Below are positions 54,999 through 64,000 of a stretch of DNA of 64,000 nucleotides, piece after piece (position 1 is the first letter of the stretch; the number at the start of each line of letters is the position of its first letter). The notes below the pieces were generated by a model. That model was not told where the DNA came from. It did no database searches and saw only the letters and a list, made by a program, of their open reading frames with translations. The DNA lies in assembly GCF_020906515.1 (NCBI RefSeq), contig NC_085851.1:62001-126000 (forward strand). Direction: 5' to 3'. Source of the stretch: Vanrija pseudolonga. Lineage: Eukaryota > Basidiomycota > Tremellomycetes > Trichosporonales > Trichosporonaceae. A program made the translations under genes and the position numbers.

Positions 54999-56605
54999 AT
55001 GCTCGCCTCGGCTCACGTCCTCGCCGTCGCCGCGCTCGCCTTGGCCCCGGCGGCGCTCGGCGTCACAAACTATGCCGACGACTTTGTTGCGCCCAAGACC
55101 ATTCTCCAGGCCGGGTTTGACGAGAGGACGATCCTCGCCCAGCAGACGCTGGTGCAGTGGTCAAACAGCCTCAACGGCAAGGCCGCCAAGATGGCCAACG
55201 GCACCTGGGCCGTCGTCAACAAGAACTACCTCGCTCCCAGCGGCGACCCGCACGACTACATGTCTTGGAGGCCTTAGTACGTCGCTCGCTTGCAGTTGCG
55301 CCGCCGATCGACCACGGGCCCGTTGCTACTTTCGCACTCGCACTCGCCCCCTCCTTTACTAACGCCCCACCCAGCTTTTGGCCCGACTGCTCCCAGGCCG
55401 GCAACACGACCGAGCTCACGTACGATGAGAGTGAGTCTGCGTTGCGCGCACGTCGCGACGACGCGGGTGGCTAACCTCGCACAGTCTTCAAGCAGTGCGA
55501 GTTCAAGAACGAGGACGGCCACCTCAACCCGAACGCGCGTCTGATCAACAACATCGGAGACTTTGACGACTTAGCCAACGCCGTCTGGTTCAACGCACTG
55601 ACATGGGGCGTGACGCGCTCGCCGACCTACTCGAAGCGCGCGATCCAGTACCTCGACACGTGGTTCCTCAACCCCGACACCAAGATGAACCCCAACCTCA
55701 ACTATGCGCAGATGACTGGCGGCAAGGACGGCCAGACGGGCTCGCACACGGGTATCCTCGACCTCAAGCCCATGGCCAAGATTGCCTCTGGTATCCTGCT
55801 GTTCCGCGAGGGCAACGCCGAGGGCTGGAACTCGACCTTTGACGGACAGCTGCAGGACTGGGTCAAGGAGTACATTGGCTGGATCACGACCAACAAGATT
55901 GCGCTCGAGGAGAAGGCCGCGCCCAACAACCACGGCTCGTTCTACTACACGCAGCTGGCCGCCCTGTACCTCATCGCTGGCGACAATGACAACGCCATCG
56001 CCACCGCCAAGGAGTACTTTGAGGGCAAGTTTACGTCGCAGATCCTCGAGAACGGCGACCAGCCCCTCGAGTCGGCGCGTACCCGTCCGTACCACTACCT
56101 CGCGTACAACCTGGCCGCCATCGTGACCACTGGCCGTATTGCAGAGTATGCCGGCGCCAACTTCTGGAACAGCACCGCCACCAGTGGCGCGGGCATCGAG
56201 AAGGCGGCCGAGTTCGCCATGGCGTACCCCCCTGGCGTGGACAAGGTCGACGAGCTCTTCCCCATCATCGGCGCGATCGGCTCCATCTTCGGCGACCCGG
56301 ACAACAAGTACGCCGACTGGCTCAACACGCAGTCGCAGGGCAAGTACGTGTCGGACGCGTCATTCCTCTGGAACCAGCCGCTGTCTGACAGCGGCAACGG
56401 CAAGGGCTCGTACATCACCTTTGCCGGCGTCGGTGGCACCAACACCCTGTCGGCGGGCGCCACCCCCACCGGCGGCACCGCCAAGAAGGGCGCCAACCCC
56501 TCGGCGTCGCTCGCGGCCATGACCTCGGCTGCGGGCGTCAAGGCTACATACTCGTGGCAGCTTCTCTTCGTCGGCACGTCGCTCTCGGCCATGCTCCTTC
56601 TTTAA
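54999..56605 (+). CDS. Secreted, GPI-type alginate-lyase-domain protein
   Basis: Three exons (54999-55276, 55375-55430, 55485-56605), 484 aa. Signal peptide MLASAHVLAVAALALAPAALG. The core matches the alginate-lyase (alpha/alpha barrel) fold: YFWPDCSQA, NEDGHLNPNARLINN, LDTWFLNPDTKMNPNLNYAQ, and NNHGSFYYTQLAALYLIAGD, where Asn-His and Tyr are the expected catalytic residues. A Gly/Ser/Thr-rich stretch then a hydrophobic end (WQLLFVGTSLSAMLLL) indicates a GPI-anchor signal. It likely cleaves a uronic-acid polymer at the cell wall, perhaps glucuronan or capsule-like polysaccharide; substrate is inferred. Confidence 0.85.
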
Positions 56606-57192
56606 TGACATTGTAGACTTCTATACACGTAGATCCGAGCCTGGGCCATGGATCTGGTTTCATGGTGCGGGGGCCGTCGCTGGTGGCCATGGCCACCACG
56701 GTGCGAGCGCGAGTGGCGCCAGTGGCTCGCGCCGCGCCGTTCGACCTCGCTCGGCCCGAGGCGTCGTTGATTTTTTTGTTACCCTTCAGGTGCGAGTTTG
56801 GCACGTCGACCCCCCTCTAACCCTGACACCCCCGTCTCACCCTGGCACATTGCACCCAAACGCGCCCCCGCACCTCGACACTGCACTTGAACCACACAGC
56901 GCAATGCATTGTGCATTAGAAAAAAACCTGGTACGTGCGACAAACTGTCCTGGGCCCCTTTGTGCCCGTTTGCGAAGCCCACCAGCCGGCCCTCGGCATG
57001 GCACCGAGCGCCGAGTGTTGGTTCTACTCTCCACCCACCCACCCCGCGCCGCGGTTCCCTCCGGCCTACCTGCCCCGGTCCCTCCGGATCGCCGGATCGA
57101 CTCGGCGCGTCGAGCCCTGAGGACGGCGAGGCGCGGGGCAGCCGGCTCGCTCGGCGCGTCATGCCCCGAGCCGACTCGCTCACCCCACTCAC
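56606..57192. other. Intergenic, convergent ends
   Basis: Between the lyase-domain gene (+) and the carboxylesterase gene (-). No gene seen. Confidence 0.4.
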
Positions 57193-59201
57193 TTACGCCG
57201 ACAAGCGCCTCAGCTCTGCCGTGACGCTCTCGTCACGCATCCACAGGCCCTTTGCGACTGCCGAGTCGTTCATCCAGTCGATCTTGTCCTCCCTAAAGTC
57301 GTCCTGGATGACGCTCAGCGCGCCGGGGATGATGCTCAGACTGTTCTTGTTGGCGGGGAAGCTGTGCTCGGGCCACTCGGGGAGGCAGTCGCCGTTCGGG
57401 TCGGCGTGGTACGCAAAGTTGATCCAGTAGTCCATGAGCTGGGTGGAGAGCGTGATCTGGTCCGGGGTGTAGCCCTCGGACGCGCCCTTGGCCCACGCCT
57501 CGCCAAACGTGTACTGCAGGTCGTCCGAGTGCGTGCTGCCGAGCTGCGGCTCCTCGCACGGGCCGGTCGCGTTGAACAGGTACGTCCACGTCTTGGCGTT
57601 GCCCGCAATGTTCGAGTTGCGGATGAACCACCGGCGGCGCGAGTTGAACGCAATGTCCGTGATGGCGGCGGCGAGCTGCTTGAACGCGGCGGGGAGGCCG
57701 AACGTCTCGGTGCCGGTGCCGAAGGGACTGGGGTGGGGGGTGAGCATATGTACTCGATCAAAGCCGCCTCGCGACACCACTTACGCTCCCTGGGTCGGGT
57801 CAGCAGGCCAGCGCTGGAAGATGCCGTCGGCGATGGTGGCGGCCGGCGGCGCAGGGTACAGGAGGCCGAGGGCGATCTGCGCCGCGCCGGGGGTCGACAG
57901 CAGGCTCGACTGGGGGATGAACGCCGTGCCCTCGTCCTTGGTGGCGCCGGTGATGAAGGGGACCTTGGAGACCTTGCCTGCGCGGAGCAGCTCTGCCGGC
58001 GAGGAGGGGATGAGGTCGCCGTCGATACTGGGCGCGAATGTGAAGCCTAGCGAGTACTGGAACTGGGACTTCATCGCGTTCTGCGCCTTGAGGAGCGCGT
58101 TCTGGTCGAGCTTGCCGAGACATTCGAGGCTCGCCGCAGTGCCATTACATCCTGCGGCGGCGACCAGCGCGTCATAGGACGCCTGGAACGTCGTGCCCGT
58201 CGGCCCGATAGGCGCCGTGCTGGCTGAACCGCTCTGCATGATCGCGGCGCGGAACAGCTTCTGCTGGGGGTTGAGCAGCAGGTTGGCGATGGAGATCGCG
58301 CCCGCGCTCTGCCCAAACACGGTCACCTTCTTCTTGCAGCCGCCAAACTTGCGAATGTGCTTCTGCACCCACTGGAGCGCGAGGATCTGGTCGCGGAGGC
58401 CGAGGTTGCCCGCGCCGGCAGCAGCAATCTCCTTGCCGTACCCGAAGCCCCAGATGCCGACGCGGTAGTTGATCGTGACCAGAATGACGGGCTGGTCGGA
58501 CACGGCGGAGTAAGGGACGAGCCCGGCGTTGTTGTAGTAGACCTGCGAGCCTTCGATGAAGCCGCCGCCGTAGCTGGGGCGGGGGTCAGTACACACAGCC
58601 AGCATCGACCCCGCGCCACTCACATCCACACCATGACGGGCAACCTCGCCTTGCTGCCGGCAGACCCGGCCGGCGCAATGACCGTGAGCGTGAGGCAGTC
58701 CTCGTCGACGTCGGCCGCGCTGGCCTGCATGCATGACTTGGGCGTCTTGGTCGCGTCGATGCTCGCGCCGTACTCTGCCATCTCGGGGCGCTTGAAGCGG
58801 TTCGGGCCAAGGACTGGTGGTGCCGTCAGTGGGGGGGTGTGGGGTGGGGGAGGCAGTGGAGTGGAGCAGTCGGCAATGGTGTTGCCAGCCAGCGTCAAGT
58901 CGCCGGCGTAGCAAACAGCAAACAGCCTTTCTTCGCTGTCGTCTTCGTGCTCGCTGCGCTCGCACTTGCACTCGCTCTCGCTCTACTCACGCGGCTTGGC
59001 GAACGGAATCCCCTGGAACTTCTCAATGCCCCCCTGCTTGAAGCCGTTGACCGTGACGCGGCGGCACTGGGTCGAAGTCTTGATGTTGATGAACGTCGAT
59101 GCCGGCGTCTTGGGTGCAGTCGCCCAGTCGGCAGGGTACGCCGGCGCCTGGGCGGCGGCCGTCGCGAGAGTCGCGAGCAATAACCAGAGGCTCGCCTTCA
59201 T
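57193..59201 (-). CDS. Secreted type-B carboxylesterase/lipase
   Basis: Four exons (58991-59201, 58624-58813, 57785-58573, 57193-57727), 574 aa. Signal peptide MKASLWLLLATLATAAAQA. Alpha/beta hydrolase of the carboxylesterase-lipase type: FQGIPFAKP, DEDCLTLTVIAP, oxyanion-hole YGGGFIEGS, nucleophile elbow VFGQSAGAIS (Ser), acidic residue around ATKDEGTAF, and catalytic His in THSDDLQYTFG. Resembles Candida rugosa lipase-like enzymes. Intron 1 is 177 bp, unusually long here; intron 3 (57 bp) fits frame. Confidence 0.9.
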
Positions 59202-60375
59202 GATGCTGAGGGGAGGGGAAAAGGGGGAGAGGGGGCGAAGTGGTGCGCGCAACCACGTCGGTTGTGCTTAAGAGGAGCAAGCACATGGGCGGTGCATAGC
59301 CTACTACTGCGTGCGTCCACACTCGCCGGTCGGCGCCCGTTAGGTCGCATGCGGCGGAGTGAGCGAGTGGGTCAGGAGTCAAGTCAGTTGTAGGCCAGTC
59401 ATGAGGGCCCATGGCCCACCACGAGCACTTGCAAGGCAAGACAGCGTCATGCCCGACATTCCGCTTTGATAGCCGAGAAAAGCTCTCTGGGCAAGGTGGG
59501 CACGGATTAATGCATCCTCTCTGCTTGCATACGTTGCCCCGCAAGAGATCTTCAGGGGTCATGGCAGAGCATAGCCAGAGCATGGCCTGTAAGCCAGAGG
59601 TCCCAGTTGCTCGGGCATGTGGAAGTAAGCCAACGCTAAGTGACGCCACTTTACAGCAACCCCAAGCAAGTGCGGGGCTGCGTGCGGCACCATGTCCTGC
59701 GTGCTCCAGCCCACCCCTACTCGCTCCTGCTTGCTCCAGCTCCACGCGCTATCGGCGTCTAGAGCCGCGGCTGCGTGACTGGAATCGAATGCACACAGGA
59801 TGCTCTTGCTCCCTCTTGGCAGCACACACGCACGTCAAGGAGGAGGCACCACTGGCCAGCCCTGGCCCACAACACCGGCGAGCGGCAATGAATTGAACCA
59901 CAGTCTTTCCTGACACGGTGCAGTGGCTCGCTCGATCTGACCCAGACAAGACACTTGGATATGAGCCTTTCAGGTGCGTTGAACAGGCGCTGAGTGACAC
60001 CTGGCCCAGCCGAACGCGGCAAAGGCAGACCGACCGACCGACCAGTCCTTACCTTACGCCGGGCAATGTAGTGGTACGTAGACAAGCCAACCTGCCAAAG
60101 TCGGTCGAGGCCCAGCGAGCCCAGCGAGCGGCCAGCGGAACAACAACAAGCGCAAGGCTACTACTACTTATTCCGCGCGCACCTTAACTCCGCATCGGAC
60201 GCAGCCTCGAAGAGCTCGGCGCCGTCGGTGGCCGCAATCGGCGTCGGCGGCGACGGTAGCGGCGGCGTAACAACGGCGTAACAATCTGATTCCGTGACAT
60301 CTGTCGGCCCTTGGCCCTCGGCGTGACGACAACAACAACCCCGCACTCGATCCATCCGCCATCACCACCACGACG
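59202..60375. other. Divergent promoter region, 1.17 kb
   Basis: Between the esterase (-) and ABHD11-like (+) genes. Open frames on both strands without motifs; no gene called. Confidence 0.4.
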
Positions 60376-61378
60376 ATGACTCGGCCGACAATATCAAGAA
60401 TAGCAAGGCTCGCTGGCCTCGGTGCGCGCGCGCTGGCCACTTCCGCGCCGGCGCGAGCCTGGGGCCCGCGAGCTACCGCCGTCGAGCTGAGCTACGACAC
60501 GGCCGTGCCGCGCGCTCCAAGTGCGCCGGGGCACGCAATGGTCATCTGCCACGGGCTATTGTGCGTTGCTGGCGTGGGCTCCGGCTCTGACTTGGGCATG
60601 GTACTGACACCACACTCGCAGCGGCTCAAAAGCCAACTGGCGCGGCCTGGCCACCCGCTTCGCCGACAACTTAGGCATGACGGTGTACACGCTCGACCTG
60701 CGGAACCACGGGCGGAGCCCGCACGCGACGCCGCACACGAGCCAGGCGATGGCAGAGGACATCGCGGCGTTCATCGGCTCGCAGAGCGCGAGCCGGATCC
60801 ACCTCGTAGGGCACAGCATGGGCGCCAAGGCCGTCATGGCGCTCGCGCTCAACGCCGAGCTCAACGCCAAGCTCCACACGCTGACGGCCGTCGACATGGC
60901 GCCGGCGAGCGAGCCCATCGAGCCGCAGTACAAGGGCTACGCGGAGGCCATGATGGCCATCGCGGCCGCGGGCGTGAGCAAGCGCGCCGAGGCGGACGCG
61001 ATGCTCGCGCCGTACGAGCCCGTGGCGTCTACGCGCCAGTTCCTGCTCACCAACGCCGTGAGCGTCAAGCGCGCCGACGGCAAGACGGTGCTCGGGTTCC
61101 GCGTCAACCTGCCCGTGCTGCACGACGCGATCGACGGCCTCGGCGAGTTCATGTACGACGCGTCCGAGCCGTCCCACCCGACATGGGACGGACCCACGCT
61201 GTTCCTCTATGGCCGGAACGCAGACTACGTCCGCGACGACAATCTGCCCGCCGCGCGCGCGTTCTTCCCCCGCCTCGAGGCCGTCGGCGTCGACGCGGGC
61301 CACTGGGTGCATGCTGACCAGCCCGACGAGACGGTGCGGGTCATCTCCCAGTTTGTCAAGGCACACCTCGAGTCATAA
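60376..61378 (+). CDS. Alpha/beta hydrolase, ABHD11/Imo32-like
   Basis: Two exons (60376-60560, 60622-61378), 313 aa. The N-terminus TISRIARLAGLGARALATS is Arg-rich and acid-free, a likely mitochondrial presequence. HGLFGSKANWRGLATRF carries the oxyanion-hole segment, DLRNHGRSPH and the nucleophile elbow VGHSMGAKAVM (Ser) follow, then VDAGHWVHADQPDE with the catalytic His. Human ABHD11 and yeast Imo32 are the closest group; ABHD11 protects lipoylated 2-oxoglutarate dehydrogenase. Same role here is inference. Confidence 0.9.
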
Positions 61379-61419
61379 CAACAATGCATTACAGGCGCCG
61401 GCGCCGGGTCTACACGCGC

Positions 61420-62944
61420 CTACCTGCGCTTCTTGGGCGGACACTTCTTCTTCGGCTTGCTCGTGGTGGTTGGCTCGGCGCTGGGCGCAGACGCGGGGGT
61501 TGCGGTGGTGCCCGGTGCCGCGCTAGACTCGGCAGTCGGGCTCGACGCCGCGGTGGGGCTCGACGCCGGCGTGGCATTCGACGCCGGCGTCTCGATCGCG
61601 ACGGCCGCGGCCGTCCCTGACGCCGACGTGAGGTGCGTCATCGCCGGCGTCGGCGCAGCTGCGAACGGGCCGTTGGTGGGCAGCGCCTCGCCGGCGGCAT
61701 TCGTCTCCGAGAACGTGTTACACACCATGATGTACGCCGCCCCGTCGATGACGCCGAGCTCGATGATGTCCGGGTTGTTCTGAATGGGGCGCCAGCCGAC
61801 GCCGGCGTGGCTCGCTGTGAGGGCGCACTCGGTCGTGAGGCCGCTGTGCACGCTGCCATAGAGACTCGTGCTGCGCGTGAACGAGAACCACGGGCACAGC
61901 GGGCTCTGGTACTTGGTGTACGGGCACTCCCTTGTGCGCTCGATCTCCTCGCTCGCGCCAGGATAGAACGGGTACGCCTCGGCGTGCGGCTCGGTCGTGG
62001 TGTAGCCTTTACAGAAGCGCAGCGGCTGGTCGCCGTGCAGGCCTCCGGGCACCTCGTCGCACGTCGTCGTGGTGAACACTGAGTGCCAGTTGAGCGTGTA
62101 TGTCAACCCGAGGGCGTTGGTCGTCAGGACGGGCTCCGTGAGGAAGGGGTACGGCGTGGTGGTCTCCTCCGCGGTGGGGGTGGGCGGGGCCGTCGGCGTG
62201 GTGATGGTTGGCCCCGTGGCGCCCGTCGCGCCGGGCGACGGCCCGACCCCGCCAACGCCGACGCCGACGTCGCCGCTGTGCGTTGCGGGTCCGGCCGGCG
62301 CAGACTCGCCAGGGCTCGCCGTCTCGCTGGCCGTAGGCGAGCCGTCGCCGACGCCGCCGACGCCAACGCCGACCGAGCCGCTGTTCGTCGCGGGTCCCGG
62401 GGCAGCAGAGCTTGACTCTGCGCTGGGCTCGGGGCTGGGGTCGGGGGTGGCGCTGCCTTCGTCCGAGGTAGACGCCGGCGCGCTCTCCTCGCTCGACGAC
62501 GAGTCCCCACCAGTCGGCGCGGCCTCCTCGCTGGTGCTCGACGACCGCGATGCCCAAGGCGGCGGCACGTACGTCGCGGTCCCGCCCCAGTACCCCGACG
62601 AGGGCCCGACCTTGGTGACCTTGAACGGGCCGCCGCCTTGCGAGATCTCCGGCAGGGCGGACCACGAGATGGGGAGGGAGGCGGCGCGGTTGTTGTCGGC
62701 GGGGTCGGACGCGCCAGAGTCTGGCGGGGCGTCGTTGGCTGCGGTGGGCTCGGCGGTGGGCTGTGGGTCGGATGAGGGCGAGGCGTCACCCCCTAACGCG
62801 TCGCCGCCTGCTAGGCCCACATCGACGCCATTGTCGTCTTGTCTGCTCGTTAGCGCGGCACGGGGCAGTAGCTCACCGCTTGACCGGGTGCGTCGTCACG
62901 CCCGACAGAAAGAGGAGGAGCGAGAGGGACGTGAGTGCGCGCAT
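61420..62944 (-). CDS. Secreted Thr/Ser/Pro-rich protein, function unknown
   Basis: Two exons (62877-62944, 61420-62842), 496 aa. Signal peptide MRALTSLSLLLFLSGVTTHP. A ~120-residue Ser/Thr/Pro/Gly region follows with a duplicated unit (GPATNSGSVGVGVGGVGDG and GPATHSGDVGVGVGGVGPS). The conserved-looking domain has six or so Cys (TTTTCDEVPGG, RECPYTKYQSPLCPWFSFTR, GLTTECALT, YIMVCNTF). It ends in low-complexity Ala/Ser/Thr and a basic Lys/Arg tail (KPKKKCPPKKRR). Probably a cell-wall or extracellular protein. The family is not recognised. Only 41 bp from the convergent ABHD11-like gene. Confidence 0.75.
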
Positions 62945-63472
62945 CGTCGTGAGTTGTGAGTGCTGGCCTGGGGCACGACAGCGCGCAGGCAGACTATATA
63001 CCAGCGCGTCGAGCAGCCCAGCTCGCTCGACCCGGGCGGCTCGACGCGCGCGCCGTCGTCAATGTCAACAACCAACGATGAAGCGCGAGGGGACGCGCGA
63101 CGAGTCATCAGTCCAACACCACCGCTCGCGTCCTCTCGTACATACACCGTTTGACCCTGCTCCTGCTCCACTCCCCCTGCACATGCATGACAACGTCGTC
63201 CCAACCAGCCAGCAGAGTGAAACGCAGCTCGGTCGTAGCTGACACGGTTGTCATGTTGCTGGGTCGCGCTCTTCCTGCAGGCACGTCAGACGAGGTTGTT
63301 TGGTCAAAAAGTCAATCTTGGATCTTGGGCCGGACAGGATCTCAAACGTTACGGCAACAGAGGCACTGACTCGTTTTAACTCGAACTACAACTGTACAAC
63401 TGGGTATTGACGCGTACTGACTCGGCGTGGGTGCAGCGCCTGCGCTGCATGCACTGTTGTTATTCGGGCGGG
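62945..63472. other. Intergenic
   Basis: Promoter of the secreted protein gene. No gene seen. Confidence 0.4.
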
Positions 63473-64000
63473 CTATGGGCCGGCGTGGCGCCGGCGCCTG
63501 CACTTGGCGAGCGGGCGCGGCGCGGCGCCCGAGGACGAGGCGGTCGCGACGCGGGTCACGCTGGGCACTTGCACGAGGGCAGTCGGCGCCGTGGACGCAG
63601 CAGGCGCGACTTGGGTCGGCGTGGGTGCCGTCGGCGTGCCACCGTCGCTGCGACCCACGCTCCCACTCGCCCTCGTGCTCGTCGGCGCCGGGGCAGCAGC
63701 CAACGGCCCCCCCGCCGCGGCAGTCTCGCTCGTCCCTGCACCCACAGGCGACAGCAGCGTCACCGTGCGGTCGACGCACGTCGACACGGCGTGGAACACG
63801 GGGCCGTTCTTGAGCGGCAGCATGAAGCAGTTGCGCGTGACGGACAGCACGGGGCTGGGGGCCGGCTCGGTCGCCGTCGGCGTCGGCGTCGGCGCGTCGT
63901 CGCACATGGTGATGGGGTGCTTGTCGCCCACGTTCGGGGGCAGGACGGCGCACGAGCGCGTCGGCGCCGGCGAGGGCGCCGTCGGCTCGACAGAGGCCGG
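63473..64000 (-). CDS. Thr/Pro-rich secreted-type protein, 5' part outside window
   Basis: The frame is open from the right edge to the stop at 63473 (175 codons). It has SVTRNCFMLPLKNGPVFHAVSTCVDRTVTLL flanked by Ala/Pro/Thr-rich sequence, and ends in a basic Arg/His tail (KCRRRRHAGP). The layout (short Cys segment, GPLAAAPAP stretch, basic tail) resembles the C-terminal part of the neighbour at 61420, so it may be a diverged paralogue. Start, signal peptide and any introns are not visible. Confidence 0.6.
   Translation of the reverse strand, partial: PASVEPTAPSPAPTRSCAVLPPNVGDKHPITMCDDAPTPTPTATEPAPSPVLSVTRNCFMLPLKNGPVFHAVSTCVDRTVTLLSPVGAGTSETAAAGGPLAAAPAPTSTRASGSVGRSDGGTPTAPTPTQVAPAASTAPTALVQVPSVTRVATASSSGAAPRPLAKCRRRRHAGP

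Overview
The window looks like nuclear DNA of a basidiomycete yeast, most likely a tremellomycete of the Trichosporonales type. The DNA is GC-rich. Genes lie close together on both strands and carry many introns of about 34-55 bp with GTGAGT-like donors, a CTGAC/CTAAC branch site and a CAG end. The gene set (Agd3-type deacetylase, Zn2Cys6 regulators, Baeyer-Villiger monooxygenases, a siderophore transporter) fits a saprotrophic fungus. The species call is inference. I saw no rRNA, convincing tRNA or CRISPR array. Splice junctions were read by eye from frame and motif.

Layout: 1-3466 is the 3' part of an Agd3-like, Ser-rich extracellular polysaccharide deacetylase. 3.9-6.8 kb has an O6-alkylguanine-DNA methyltransferase and a long disordered protein. 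7.7-10.0 kb has three small genes whose products all begin Met-Gly-Asn, predicted to be N-myristoylated. 10.9-13.0 and 22.3-29.3 kb hold twelve members of an unrecognised family of small two-exon genes, called SZK-A to SZK-L here. Each has a Cys knuckle, a phase-1 intron at one fixed place, and a second exon ending in a short helical segment, often with W-Q. One or two members look damaged. The array is interrupted by a metabolic block at 13.1-22.1 kb (MFS transporter, Zn2Cys6 regulator, amino-acid permease, FAD amino-acid/amine oxidase). A tiny LTR element without genes (TRIM type, 25267-25575) sits in the same region.

29.7-52.6 kb is a metabolic stretch: F-box-like protein, aldehyde dehydrogenase, Cys-rich regulator, small Cys protein, Baeyer-Villiger monooxygenase, Zn2Cys6 regulator, second Baeyer-Villiger monooxygenase, small cupin, amino-acid transporter, aminotransferase, AIF-like oxidoreductase and siderophore transporter. 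The order monooxygenase - regulator - monooxygenase - cupin suggests a catabolic or secondary-metabolic cluster. 52.8-64.0 kb is rich in secreted products: a DUF3224-like protein, a GPI-type alginate-lyase-domain protein, a secreted carboxylesterase, an ABHD11-like mitochondrial hydrolase, and two Thr/Pro-rich secreted proteins, the last cut by the window edge.

The best candidate for an undescribed system is the SZK family, together with its neighbours, the three Met-Gly-Asn genes. In ten of twelve SZK genes the intron donor GT follows a T, so an unspliced transcript reads a fourth Cys (TGT) where the spliced one usually reads Trp, Phe or Tyr. Splicing could therefore decide whether a four-Cys metal site exists.
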